This document shows positions 49,701 to 60,175 of a stretch of 64,000 nucleotides of DNA, piece by piece. The notes below the pieces were generated by a model. That model was not told the DNA's origin, did no database searches, and saw only the letters and a list, made by a program, of their open reading frames with translations. The translations under genes were made by a program, and so were the position numbers. Source of the DNA: Bryopsis sp. KO-2023 (lineage: Eukaryota; Chlorophyta; Ulvophyceae; Bryopsidales; Bryopsidaceae); contig BSYQ01000003.1 in NCBI GenBank assembly GCA_030272585.1, forward strand, positions 6,820,001 to 6,884,000, in the 5' to 3' direction. Each line of letters starts with the position of its first letter. The first letter of the stretch is position 1.

Positions 49701-51841
49701 GACAGGAAAAGAAGCATCGCATGAGATCCTCTGAAGTTTCTGTGACGAAATGCTGAGACAAAAAAACAGAAAAAAAAGAATAACCCCCTTTCTCCCACCT
49801 GTAATTTTGGTTCTGTCTCCTGGTCGGCAGGTATCCACCATTTCATCATACGTGTTGAGAGTAACAGTATGGGGGGTCTCTCCTTCTGGAATAGCATTTG
49901 GGGATTCTTGCAACTTGATCACCTGGCGAGAAAGAAAATCAAGCAAACACAAATGGTTTTGTTTCACCCTCCACCAGCAACCCAAGGAAGACGTGTTTGC
50001 ATGCGTGTTTGTGTTGGTACTTTGCTGTGAGATCGAAACATTCGAAAAATAGAAAAAAAAGGAGCTGCTCATGTTCAACAGACCTGTTTGCTGGCGAAGA
50101 CGGACAAAGCATGCCTCAGTCTATGGGAGTTCTTTTCGTCACAATTCTCGCAGCTTGCTGGGTCTGTCACTCGATTCTGTTCGCATGGCACCTGGATCTT
50201 GTGGCCACATTTTCTGCACTGAAACGTTGCCAACCTGAAAGCAGCACAACCGACCACCCATTGTTTATGTTCTTACCAAAAAAAGAAAGACATACTGACG
50301 ATTCAAATACCACACTGGTTCAATCTCCATCGAGTCTATCCATTGTCGATTAGATCAAGGATGAACGTCTCATTGCAGCCCGATTTCATTGATGGGACCA
50401 CCCCAACCAATATACTATATTCACTATATATAGTATATTGATATTATATACTGAAGGCATGCTGACCACCCCCCAAAAAAACTATGGCACCTCTTGAGAT
50501 CCAGCCACTCACTTCATTTCTGGAATGATGGACGAAACCCTCGTGACCATGCCAGACACAGAAACAACTCTGTGCAAATCCAGGGGCTCCAAATCTCGAA
50601 TGGCTTTGGTTTGTAACAAATTGAAGGGCCGAAAATGAACCGGGGAGGGGTCCATGATCATCAGATCTCTCATGCAAAGGTTCAGCAACTCGTCGTCGAA
50701 GTGGGGGATGAACTGCTTGGGGTAAGATAGAATGAAGCCGTACAGTTTTGGATCAAACTGGTGGACGTGGTGCATATCCACAGAGAAATGGATGTTGCCC
50801 TGAGTGGCAGTCTGGAAGAAAAAACAAACAACACGCAAACACACATGCTGTCAAGATCTGAAAGATTAACTCGACAAGCACTTCTCAAAACCATATTTTT
50901 CCAAAAATAGAACTATTGCCCGTCTTCAAAAATACGAATTACCATTAAAAAAAGGTGCAGTGAGGTTTCTGGTGTTTCTCGATTAAATGGTGGATTAACT
51001 ACCAGCAAGTTTTCATTGTTTTTTCGTTCCTTGTTTTTGAGAGTTTAGTGCACCTGTCGAAGCAAATCCATGTATTTGGGAGTGGCCATCATGTTTTCCT
51101 CATCTTCATAAAACCCTCTGATGAAGTTGATGAACCTATCCAGCACTTCTTTCACTCTCACTTTCGATCCGAAAACGTAGGTGTCGTCCGTCACACCATT
51201 GGATGCTTCATTGCCCTTGGAAAATTAAGCAAAAAAAAACAAAAACAAAAACAAAGAGTGGGTATGTATCTGGTTAGCTTTGCAACGTCATGCCAACCAA
51301 AAATAGAATGCAAAGTGCAGGTTTCAAGCAGGTAGGAAAGGTGTTCATTGAAATTCGCCAAGTATGGATTTCCACCGACCTGGCCTCTGTTCAGGAAAAA
51401 CCTTTGAGCAGACCCTGGGGTCCCAAGCTCTCCTCTCATTCCATGGGGCCTGGCATAAGAGGAAGTTCTCCTAGCTTGACTGGGAGTTAGAAATGGATTC
51501 GATTGGCCCTGGCTTTGGTTTCTTGATGGTGTACGAAAGGCAGAGCCTGGAGGTGGACCCCTGGATTCTGACTGTGACGTGTTCCGAGGACCTCCCCCCC
51601 TTCGAGCAGGGGTCGCGAATTCTGATGAAGCAATAACAAGAATGTTTCGGTAATCTCTGGAGCTTCCATTTCTCATCAAAGAAGAATTAAGATGGTTGGT
51701 TGCACGGAAAAATTTGCATAAAGATGCATAAACAGGCCTCTTCCACCACGAACCAGCTCCCCTCGCAGGAGAGCTCTCAGTGAAATCGATTCGAGGGCTA
51801 CAACCCCGACTCGATGAGAAACTCGATATGTTTCGGGACAT
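46795..51841 (-). CDS. MCM4, subunit of the MCM2-7 replicative helicase
   Basis: AAA+ subunit of the nuclear helicase loaded at replication origins. Fourteen exons: 51841-51754, 51621-51380, 51215-51054, 50811-50513, 50234-50084, 49922-49799, 49529-49300, 49116-48997, 48813-48643, 48359-48249, 48034-47756, 47592-47262, 47142-47077, 46949-46795; 842 aa (human 863). The Ser/Thr-Pro N-terminus ([40 protein letters not shown]) is the usual CDK/DDK target tail. A C4 zinc finger (CRKC ... CENC) follows. Walker A is GDPGVSKSQ, Walker B CIDEFDKM, the arginine finger [19 protein letters not shown] and the C-terminal winged-helix region identify MCM4 rather than another MCM. A 15-codon upstream frame precedes the ATG. 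Confidence 0.95.
50408..50438. repeat. AT-rich inverted repeat in an MCM4 intron
   Basis: AATATACTATA and TATAGTATATT form an 11-bp perfect stem around a short loop, in the intron between 50512 and 50235. Confidence 0.7.
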
Positions 51842-52375
51842 CGAGTCCGACACTCCAAATCAAACACATGCCGACACAAACGACGAACCTGCATCGGAGG
51901 GATTCATCTTGCTATTCCCTCCAGCCAATATCGAACTCGACCAACCGCAAAAAACACTAGGGAGGGATTCGTCGTGTGCAGCGAGCTCCTTCTACCTGCT
52001 CCGTGCAACCTTCAAGTTTCTGGCTGTCGGACATGTTGAAAAACAACACCAAAAGGAGGTGACCTGCAGGTGAATGTGGGTGGACACGACTGCCCACGAA
52101 ACGCTTGGAATTTTGTCGCGAATTTTGTTTGAACAACTGAACGAGGTGGTGTGGATCGTCCATGCGTTTTGTGTGGCAGTTGAGGGATGCTGTGGGGGTG
52201 TAGAACCGAGATTGTGACAGGGGGGCCAAGGAAATCCTGGCCTCCTATTTTGCTGGGGGGTCTGTGTTTGTTGGAAGAAATGTTTTATTTCTTCATTTTT
52301 ACAGTCAAAATTTTGTAAATCACCCGACCCTCCCTCCAAATTAAAAAAAAAGGATTCTTTGCTCCTTGCATTCCA
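51842..52375. promoter_or_regulatory. MCM4 5' region
   Basis: Contains an upstream ATG at 51907 (antisense to +) opening a 15-codon frame that ends at 51860, just before the chosen MCM4 start. The 3' end of the next - strand gene begins at 52376, so the MCM4 promoter lies within about 500 bp. Confidence 0.4.
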
Positions 52376-53470
52376 CTAAGTAGTCAGTCCGCACGATCGC
52401 GTCCTAGCTAATCCGTTCTTCAAATTTCCCAAGCTCTCTTCGGACCACAACTGTGCTGAATTGGTGGGGCTGCACCTCCCTGAAGACCACCGTTTCCTTT
52501 TGGGACTGGGCCACGTAATTCTATGCGAAAAGCCGTCATCCTCGATCCGGAATCGTTTCTTTGCGCTCTGGTGAATTCGCGCTCGAATGGGAGTTTTCAG
52601 CATCTTCGCCCAGTCGCAACTGGAGTCCACCTCCTCTTGGCTGCCGCTGTCTCTACGTTCGGATCGATCGGGGGTTCGTTCGGGAGAGGTGCTGTGTCCA
52701 GGAAAACTGACGTCTGGCGCGAATCTTTCAATCCAGGGAGCATGGGTTGGGGTCGAAACGAAACATGGACTCGCTGCCGCTTGCATCTTCGCAAAAGGCG
52801 ATCTTGAGGCGAGAGGAGGACCCACGCATTCCGATGATCGTCGCCGCCGCTCATTTCTGGCGCGGCTCGCAGGATCCCTCCTTCGATTCATGTCAGTCAA
52901 CACCGATTTCTGTCTACCGCTGCGCTGTCCTGAAGGTTTCGATAACTGTGGCGGGGCTCTCATGAAATTCCACATCCATTCTTCGCAGTCCAGCCTGCCG
53001 TCACGCACGAATTCGAAAATCGAGTCGCGCATGGCGACGTCCTCCAAGGAATGGATCCACTCGGTGGGGTCGTCCCATGGGTGGATGACACCCTCTTTTT
53101 CTTTTCTCACAGCACTGGGCTGCCCACGCAGTTTTGTTTCGAGAATTTCTTCAGCCCCTTCTCCATCCCCATGACTTTCAAAATCTCTTGCCGCACTTTC
53201 TCGAGAATCCCTGTGTGCGTTGGGCTTTGTTTCGATCTCTTCATTGTGTGTTTTTTCTGGCCTTCCGCTGAGAAATGGTTGTGCACCATCTTTCCCCTCT
53301 GCGTCAGCCATTGTGGCCAAGCTCGATCGATGCTCTCTTCCTCCTTCAGTGTCGAAGTCAGGTGCGGTTTCCGTTCCCTCGTTCACTGGGAATTCCATGA
53401 ATAACTTTCCCAGCGTCAGCTCAAGGCTCGCGAAGGATTCTGTCTTGAAATGTCCAGTTGGAGTGTCCAT
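52376..53470 (-). CDS. Unknown nuclear-type protein rich in possible CDK sites, single exon
   Basis: 364 aa from the ATG at 53470, no intron. Not recognised. The first third is acidic (TEGGREHRSS, SHGDGEGAEEILE). The middle has a compact Trp-rich segment (WDDPTEWIHSLEDVAMRDSI then CEEWMWNFMRAPP). The C-terminal half is basic and Ser/Pro-rich with several minimal CDK sites: RSPFAK, TSPERTPDR, KTPIRAR and WPSPKRKRW, the last also a good NLS. This suggests a nuclear, perhaps cell-cycle-regulated protein, which is inference only. It lies upstream of MCM4 on the same strand. Confidence 0.62.
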   Translation of the reverse strand: MDTPTGHFKTESFASLELTLGKLFMEFPVNEGTETAPDFDTEGGREHRSSLATMADAEGKDGAQPFLSGRPEKTHNEEIETKPNAHRDSRESAARDFESHGDGEGAEEILETKLRGQPSAVRKEKEGVIHPWDDPTEWIHSLEDVAMRDSIFEFVRDGRLDCEEWMWNFMRAPPQLSKPSGQRSGRQKSVLTDMNRRRDPASRARNERRRRSSECVGPPLASRSPFAKMQAAASPCFVSTPTHAPWIERFAPDVSFPGHSTSPERTPDRSERRDSGSQEEVDSSCDWAKMLKTPIRARIHQSAKKRFRIEDDGFSHRITWPSPKRKRWSSGRCSPTNSAQLWSEESLGNLKNGLARTRSCGLTT

Positions 53471-54831
53471 GTTTTTCGAATCGGCGCCCCTGTTGCCCCA
53501 TCGTTTTTTAACCAGAGCCCACTTTATATTTGTGTGCTTTGTGCAAAATGGAGTGTGGGGAGGGAGGTGCGAACAGGTTCGCGAACAATCAACTCTCGGA
53601 ATCCATCAATGGCGTTGACAATCGTTACACCATTATTTTTCGTGGGAGGGGTTTGGTAGCCCAACGTTGGGAAAGGAACTGGCGCTGCTGTACAAAATGC
53701 GCGGCGTGCTGCGTGAGGTACTGGTCTCCGTTTACTGCTCTTCCCCAAGGAAATTCATTATGAAATGCAGTGGGGTGGGGCTGTTTCGTTGTGGCCTTTG
53801 GCGGCCCCAATTTGTATGGAATAATGAGAATGTGGCCCCCAACTTCACTGACACAAATTTCAAGGTGTAGAACAAAAAATTGGTTTATCTATGTTGCTTG
53901 TGAGTTCTGTGGAATTGTCCATTTTTTCTTGGATGTGGCCCCAGTCCTATCAAACTTCGGGTGCACGTCCCAAAATTATCTCATGAAAAATCGTTTCAGC
54001 CCTTATGTGGCCTGAAAAACTGCCGGGCAAATGTTTTGGGGAAGGCACAGTGGCCCACAAAAAAATACGCTGGGCACATCACCGAGAATAGATCCATCCA
54101 TTGGTTGTCCTAATCTGCAGGAGCTTCTTCTATTGGAAGACGTATGTTCTGCTGAGGTTCAGTCAACCACCTTCACAAGTGTTTTTGCAAAGCATTCTGA
54201 TGCCTGCTCGTGTTTCAATGCAGTGGGCTGGAAACATCCTTTTTTTCTTCTTTTTTTTTGAATATCTAAGGACCATTCCCCCCTTCTACCACCCTTCCCC
54301 CAAATGCAAAACACAAAACCCCATAAAACAAAAGAGAGACAGCAGCAATCGAACGCCGACACACCACGGTGTTCACCTTCCGATTAAAGAACATGTCTTG
54401 TTATTACAAAAGTTATCCGATCATTTGAGTCCCAACAAAACGCCCCCCAATCTGTCTACCTCTTGCGAAGCTCCCTGTACGAAATTTCTACACGTCATAG
54501 GAAGAGATCTCGAAAAAGACAGTCACAACACGAGTGCAAAAAAAATTTAGAAAAAATGGTACCATTATTGGATATCGATGTGGGGTCTTCGAATACATGA
54601 AAAAAAAAGCACGTAAAATTTTTCCAAGACATAAAGAAAAAAACTACAGGCCCATCGCGACTATTTCCACTCATATGACTACACAACAAAACCCCCTCAA
54701 ACACAATTCATCACAAACACTTCGCATGGTTATATATCTGGCAAAAAAAAATTCTCACCCTCTCCCCTTTCCTCCCACCACTCCCCCCCCCCCGCTCCCC
54801 CAACCCCCTAAAAAATGATCAACGAATCCCC
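53471..54831. other. Intergenic between two - strand genes
   Basis: Left part should be the promoter of the 364-aa gene. The right part (about 54270-54830) is G-poor on + with A and C runs, as expected for a - strand 3' tail of the SpoVS gene. No gene seen. Confidence 0.35.
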
Positions 54832-56562
54832 TCACAGATCTTCAACAAGAATGTTGAAACGCATGGCACTAAGAGATGTTCCATCCTTCTCCACGTGGAT
54901 GAATTCTGGGCATGTCTTAATATCAATGTAATCACCCTGCAGTTTAAAAAAACAAGATCCACAGAAAATCAGCATACATGTTTCTTTGAAACATTTTTTA
55001 TGATTGTGACCAAGGGAGTGAGCAATTTCTGAGCAATTCACATGCTAGCCATTGGCAGAGTAACTTTTCGTTTTGGACAAATATTCTCGACTTGTAGAAG
55101 ATAAAACTTCTCTTGATATTTCGAACAGAATATCAGTCTGCACTTGATCAAATGCTGCAACAAAGATTGAACTTGATAGAGACATGTCAGCGGCCATTGG
55201 ACCATCGAAACTTCACCTCCAGATATTCCCTTGCTGCACTGATTGCCATCACACCAGCAGCAATTGCATCTACCCCTATCCCGGTCAAACATGTGGGCAC
55301 TCCTTCCCGAACCTGTCAGTGATAACATCAGTCATTAAGATTGATTGCTCTTCCCTTCCAAGAACAACTGACTGGGAATGTTTTCAAACAAAAGGAGTGT
55401 TTGGATCTCCACAAAATATGTTTTGTATTTCTGCATGTTCTCTTGCCCATTGATGTTAAACGTACCCTGGCTGCCAAAGCACCGGCCACAGTGGTGGGCG
55501 TGCTCGAAGCTGACAGTGTCAATTCCACCTGAATAATGAGATCCAATAAATTAGTTACACAAACACCAACATTCCAGCCATTTGAGAAGTCAAATCTCCC
55601 CCCACTCCCAAACAAAAAACACCGCCACAGATCGTTACAGTTGAAGAGAGACAAGCTGAGCAAACTGGGGATAACCGAATTCCTTCATTGGTGAATGTGA
55701 AAGCCGGGCATCACTCACCTCGTGCTTGAATGGCTTGCGGTGCCGCGATCTTCGCAACTGGAAAGCGACGGAGCATTTTCGCCTAGGTGGCAAGCAAGAG
55801 TGAACAGAGATAAATAAATAAGTCATTCATGCACGGAAAAAGAACCAGGGCGCGTCATCGGCGGCAATAAGCCACAAACGACTGTTGAGAGGGGGACCGA
55901 AAGTGTGGTGGAAACGTGGGGCGTTAACTGAAACAAACAACAAACAATTTGTGGCGCGAGGCAGCGGGGTATAAAAACGGTATCGACGGTCAAGCAAGTC
56001 TCCAGTGATGGTGTTGCTAGCAGGGTGGACGTTCATAGCTCACCCGTGGCGGACGGCGGGCTGTATCGCCAGGCCAATGTCGTCCTCGCTAAGATATTTC
56101 CGTGCAATAGCGGCGGCCTGTCACAGCGCAAATGAAAAAAGGGTTCAAGAATTTCCATCCACGTTGACCGTTCTCTTCCTTTGGTTGCAAGTATATGCAG
56201 CGTTGACTACCTTGACAGCTTGGTTGACAGAGCTCGCTCCAGTTGACAGTACCACTGGAAGTTCATCCCTCCGCATACTGTGGGCTATTCTTCCCGCTAC
56301 CTTCTTCACGTCGCTGGCTTTTGAAACCTAAGAAAGAAAGAAAAAAACTGACCCCTTTGGCAATGCACATCGAAATTTTGTACCTAGACATGTGTCCTTT
56401 ACTGCTCTAAACTCTGCTGTGGATTGTATGACTCCGGGGACTCGTTCTGAGTTCTGTTCATGGGCTGGGTCTGAGAAAGTTGTGGACGTCAACCCTAAGT
56501 TGGAAAAGTCGTCGACGAACTGTCTCGAATAATACCTTCACACAGTTCGGCCCTTCTTCCAT
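54832..56562 (-). CDS. Tandem SpoVS-domain (Alba-superfamily) protein
   Basis: Seven exons: 56562-56536, 56327-56211, 56117-56044, 55782-55719, 55528-55466, 55312-55217, 54936-54832; 181 aa, all phases agree. Two SpoVS-type domains fill the protein. Domain 1 (about residues 10-90): KVSKASDVKKVAGRIAHSMR, LSTGASSVNQAVKAAAIARK, YLSEDDIGLAIQPAV. Domain 2 (about 91-181): ELTLSASSTPTTVAGALAAR, GIGVDAIAAGVMAISAAREY, DYIDIKTCPEF and a final RFNILVEDL strand. Bacterial SpoVS is a single domain of about 86 aa with KVSAKSNPNSVAGAL and GAGAVNQAIKAIAIARGYL. SpoVS is related to the Alba nucleic-acid-binding fold, so RNA or DNA binding is likely but unproven. Domain 1 keeps the VNQA core; domain 2 has lost it (VDAI). 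No targeting signal. Confidence 0.85.
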
Positions 56563-57880
56563 CTCCGACTCAAAAGAAGAGCTGCAAGAGCTTGAAGTCA
56601 ACCTGCGCAGTGGTAATCGGTCAAGATCTGCAGCACGTAACCCAAGGTTTCATATGCTTGCACCGACCGCCAAATTCATGCGCACCTGTCCCTTCTCCCC
56701 CTCTTGCTCTGTGTATTGCGAAATTCATACGGTGAATATCTCTTTGCTTCGTCCCTGTGGCGATTGGGCCCGCCCGATGTTGCTGGCTCCCGCATGTTCG
56801 TCGTTTACCGATATGTTCCACAAGAACCAAAGTCCAGGGAGAGAGAACGCTCCACCACTCTGTTCCCAGCAGCAAACCAGGTTTTAGTGCCGAATCACGA
56901 AGAACAGGCTGCCGTTGTCGCTCAGAGCAGAACGACAGAAACGGCAATCCTGCGTCGATGGATTTGTGAGAACTTTTTTGAGCTCCCGCGCATGCGACGC
57001 GGACAACCAAAAAGAAAAAATACGAGGTTTGCATGTAGGCGTCCTCACAATTATCGCCTGTAACTTTGGTCTGCGCCTGGACTCCCTCAATGGACACTCG
57101 CAAGCTTCGCTCAACAACGGCCAAGACGCTCCGACTCCTTCCACCTCCCAGTGCACGAATGTTTCGCGAGATCTGGTAGTGCGGACCTGAAGGCACGAAT
57201 TTGACTAAATCTGCAATGTGGGGGAGGCTTGTGGCCTATCTTCTGCCTTGCAAGCCCTTATGGAAGTCTGACACCACTTTTCTCGAGTCCTGCCCACCAC
57301 AGAACTGGCGCTTCGAGTTCGGCTCTGTATTACGAAACGAGTTTGTCGTTTGCTCACAATCCAAGGGGGATTGGTGGAGGCGGGACAGCCATTGGTTGGT
57401 CCATCAGCTACCGACGGCTTGCTCCAAAGCGTTCAACATTCCCAATTTGATTGACTGATTTTCCCAGTCTGTCCTGCAAAAGTGGGGTGACAACCTGGAC
57501 CTTTCCCCAATACACACAGGTGCACACCATCACATTCTTCTGCGGTTGGTGTGGAACAAACAAATGTGACTTACGAGCGTGAACATGTTTGGAACGGCGA
57601 TTGAACGGTGGAGCATGTTTGTGATGCATTCTGCGTTGTGTTTGGATCTTCGCCTGTGATCGTGTCTGTTTTGTTTGTTTGTGTGTTGGGATTTTGAGAT
57701 GGATACCCTATTCAACCAATGGAAAGTGCTTGTGTAAGATAATGGACCCCCTCTGGTGCGGGAAACTCAGCTTCCTATGGAAAGATTTTGTTTGATTTGG
57801 CTTGTACTACGACTACACCAGCACCGGCGAATCAGGAGAAACTGATTGGCGATGATGGTTGAAGCAGGGTAGATGCTGTC
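56563..57880. other. Upstream of the SpoVS gene, no gene recognised
   Basis: Open frames of 100-190 codons occur on both strands between 56620 and 57200, but they overlap, have no recognisable domains and lack clear splice borders. I do not call a gene. Confidence 0.3.
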
Positions 57881-57889
57881 AAGAAATCC

Positions 57890-58160
57890 AGGGTGTTTTC
57901 AGAATATTTTCAGTGTGAAAGTGGACACAGAGGCAATACCCCTGGAAGGTTACTTATTCAGGGATGGTTAACCACATCGACAACATTGCTCACAATTTGT
58001 GTGGGACCAATTGGTTCTGTCTGAAATAAAATCACCCAGAGCCCTATCTACACTGCACTGCATTATTGTGATCCACATCTGGAATACTGCCGGGTTGATG
58101 TGGAAAGTGCTGCAAGGGTGCTTTTGACTCATTTATTGTCAAGCTGAATGTTTCAACTAG
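57890..58160 (+). mobile_element. Possible LINE reverse-transcriptase remnant
   Basis: Translation on + shows HIDNIAHNL at about 57974 and, some 70 bp further in another frame, IYTALHYCDPHLEYC. In LINE reverse transcriptases a W..HI..I..K segment is followed by LY.SLV.PHLEYC, in this order but normally about 50 residues apart. Stops and frame changes separate the pieces, so this would be a decayed and shortened copy. The match is by eye only. Confidence 0.25.
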
Positions 58161-58354
58161 CATGGCTGCTCTCATCCGATCCATCAAACAAGTAACTCTA
58201 TGTGAATGGCATTTCACAATGAAGCATACCCCTGAACCCAATAGGGAACCAACAGGGTTCTCCAAAATAGCACATAATTATCTCATCAAAAAATCCCTTT
58301 AGAAAATCCACAATATACCCAACATTGCGGGTTCCTTGCCTTCCATTGATAAAT

Positions 58355-60175
58355 TCAACCCTTATTTTTTCCCTTTTTTACAATCTTCGTTTTGTTGTTC
58401 GTTGCCTTGGTGCCCCCTTTGTTTGATGGAGGGGCTGTGGGCTTCGAAGCACTTGTAGGCTTGGAGCTGGGACCACTGCTATCAGGTGACCTGGTTGAAG
58501 ATGGTGGACTCTCTGACACAGAAGGTGAGGAAGGCACCTGAGGCCCGGTGGAGCCACAAGAAGCACAAGAATCCCCAGGATCACCAGAATTGCTGGTTCT
58601 GTCCGCCACTGCAGAGCTATCGACAGATGAAGGTGCTGACTCTTTGGTGGCTCCTGTATTCGACGAAGGTTGGCCACCTGGTGTAGTGGTGCTTGATGAT
58701 ACCGATGCTCCCACATCCCCAGATGGATTAGATGTCGATGCAGATCCGGAGGATGCCGATGGTGTGGACGATTGCGAGATCGGCGCTGGCGACGGATCCA
58801 CGGGCTTCTGAGGGGATTGGGACTTGCTGATCTTGGTCGGTGTCTTTGGTTTGGCCACGGGGGTGGTAGGCGTGGGAATTCGAGCAGGGCTGGAGGAAGG
58901 GCTCGGAGGAGATGCACTTTTTGGCGCAGGGCTGGGGGTGGGTTGGCTAGGTTTGGGTGCAGGTGGCGTTGGTGCTGATGAAACAGGCACTGGGGTTGCG
59001 CTGCCAATTCCACTTCCACTCGTGACAGCCGTGGACGGCCCGCTGACGACTGTGGTGCCTTGACCCACTGTTGCAACAGTTCCTTGAGTTGTGGATGTGG
59101 CCACAGAATCGCTCTTTGACGCCGATACGCTTCCCTCCACTTCAGACAATGCCCTTGTCAAAGCTACTGCTGTTGGCTTGGCAATCGCCTCAGAAACAAT
59201 CGAGCTTGTAACTTGAGCTGCTCCACCAGTTGTCTGCACTTTTGATCTGCAATGAGAGAGAACAAGTGGTAAGAGACAATGGATCGTCTAGACGAAAAAG
59301 CCCAACGAAGGACGTTGAACTTGAGAGGATTAAAATCTTCTTTTCTTTTGAAAGGGGGGGGGGGTGCTATTAGTTGCCGTTTCTTCTTTTCGAAAACTGT
59401 TTTATAGGGGCCCAGACGAAATCTCCGAAACACCACTCACTCTATCGATGCTACGACCTCAGCCACAGAAACCTGAATGGCTGCAGCCGCGGCGCGAGCT
59501 GCAGATGTTGCAAGGCCGTTTGCAGCCTCTGCAAACGACTCAGAAAATGCAGTGGAGGCTGCCCGTGCCAACGCGGATCCGTAGCCTGACGCGATTCCCC
59601 CTGCCAATCCACTACCAGATACACTTGCTTTTAAAACTGTGTTGAGGACTACCCTGGCGACTGCACGCCCTGCAAAACCCCCACACAAATTTGTTTGAAC
59701 ACTTATCCGAGGTATGAGCAGCTTTTGTGGGAGATGATTTCCACAGACACAAGTTGAGGACACAGATTTGCAAACAAGACCCACCAATGGCGGTAGCGAG
59801 AGCTTCTGCCTCAGCCTTTGCAGACCCTCCGTCCAACACTCTAGAAACGGAGGCTGATGTCGCCACTGCGACCGCATTGGTAACTTCTGTATAAGACGAC
59901 GAAGTCGAGGTTGCACTTACAGACGACACTCCCCCAGTGCTCACACTAAATACAGAGGTGGAGCTACCCACAGAGGATGAGGAGAACGACAATCCTTTGA
60001 GGGGGATGGCTGGCGGCTCTGGCTGTTGATACGGCTGTGGCCTGGTGACTGTTGTGACCGTAGGCATGGTGAAGGTAGTCGCAGGAAAGGGTTGGAAAGA
60101 AAAGGCTCCTATCGTCAGCTTCTCTTGTCGAAGACGGCGCGAACCGCTGTTGAGATATGGCGCCCCGCCTGTCAT
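58355..60175 (-). CDS. Ala/Ser-rich then Pro/Ser-rich protein (wall- or matrix-like), unknown function
   Basis: Exons 60175-59785, 59669-59441, 59246-58355; 503 aa, phases agree. Residues about 60-240 are Ser/Ala/Thr/Val-rich helical repeats (GSGLAGGIASGYGSALARAA, AFSESFAEAANGLATSAARA) reminiscent of silk-type sequence. Residues about 290-360 are Pro/Ser/Thr-rich with SPPSPSSSP and PTPSPAPK motifs like algal hydroxyproline-rich glycoproteins. A long Ser/Gly/Thr segment follows, with one CASC pair, and a Lys-rich tail ends the chain (KTKIVKKGKNKG). Composition suggests an extracellular matrix or coat protein, but no signal peptide is visible from the ATG chosen. An upstream exon may therefore be missing. 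Low-complexity similarity to silk is probably convergence. Confidence 0.6.

Noticed and set aside
56621-57196. 191-codon - strand frame and a 119-codon + strand frame at 56704-57063
   Set aside because: They overlap on opposite strands, neither shows a domain or good start context; not callable without transcripts.
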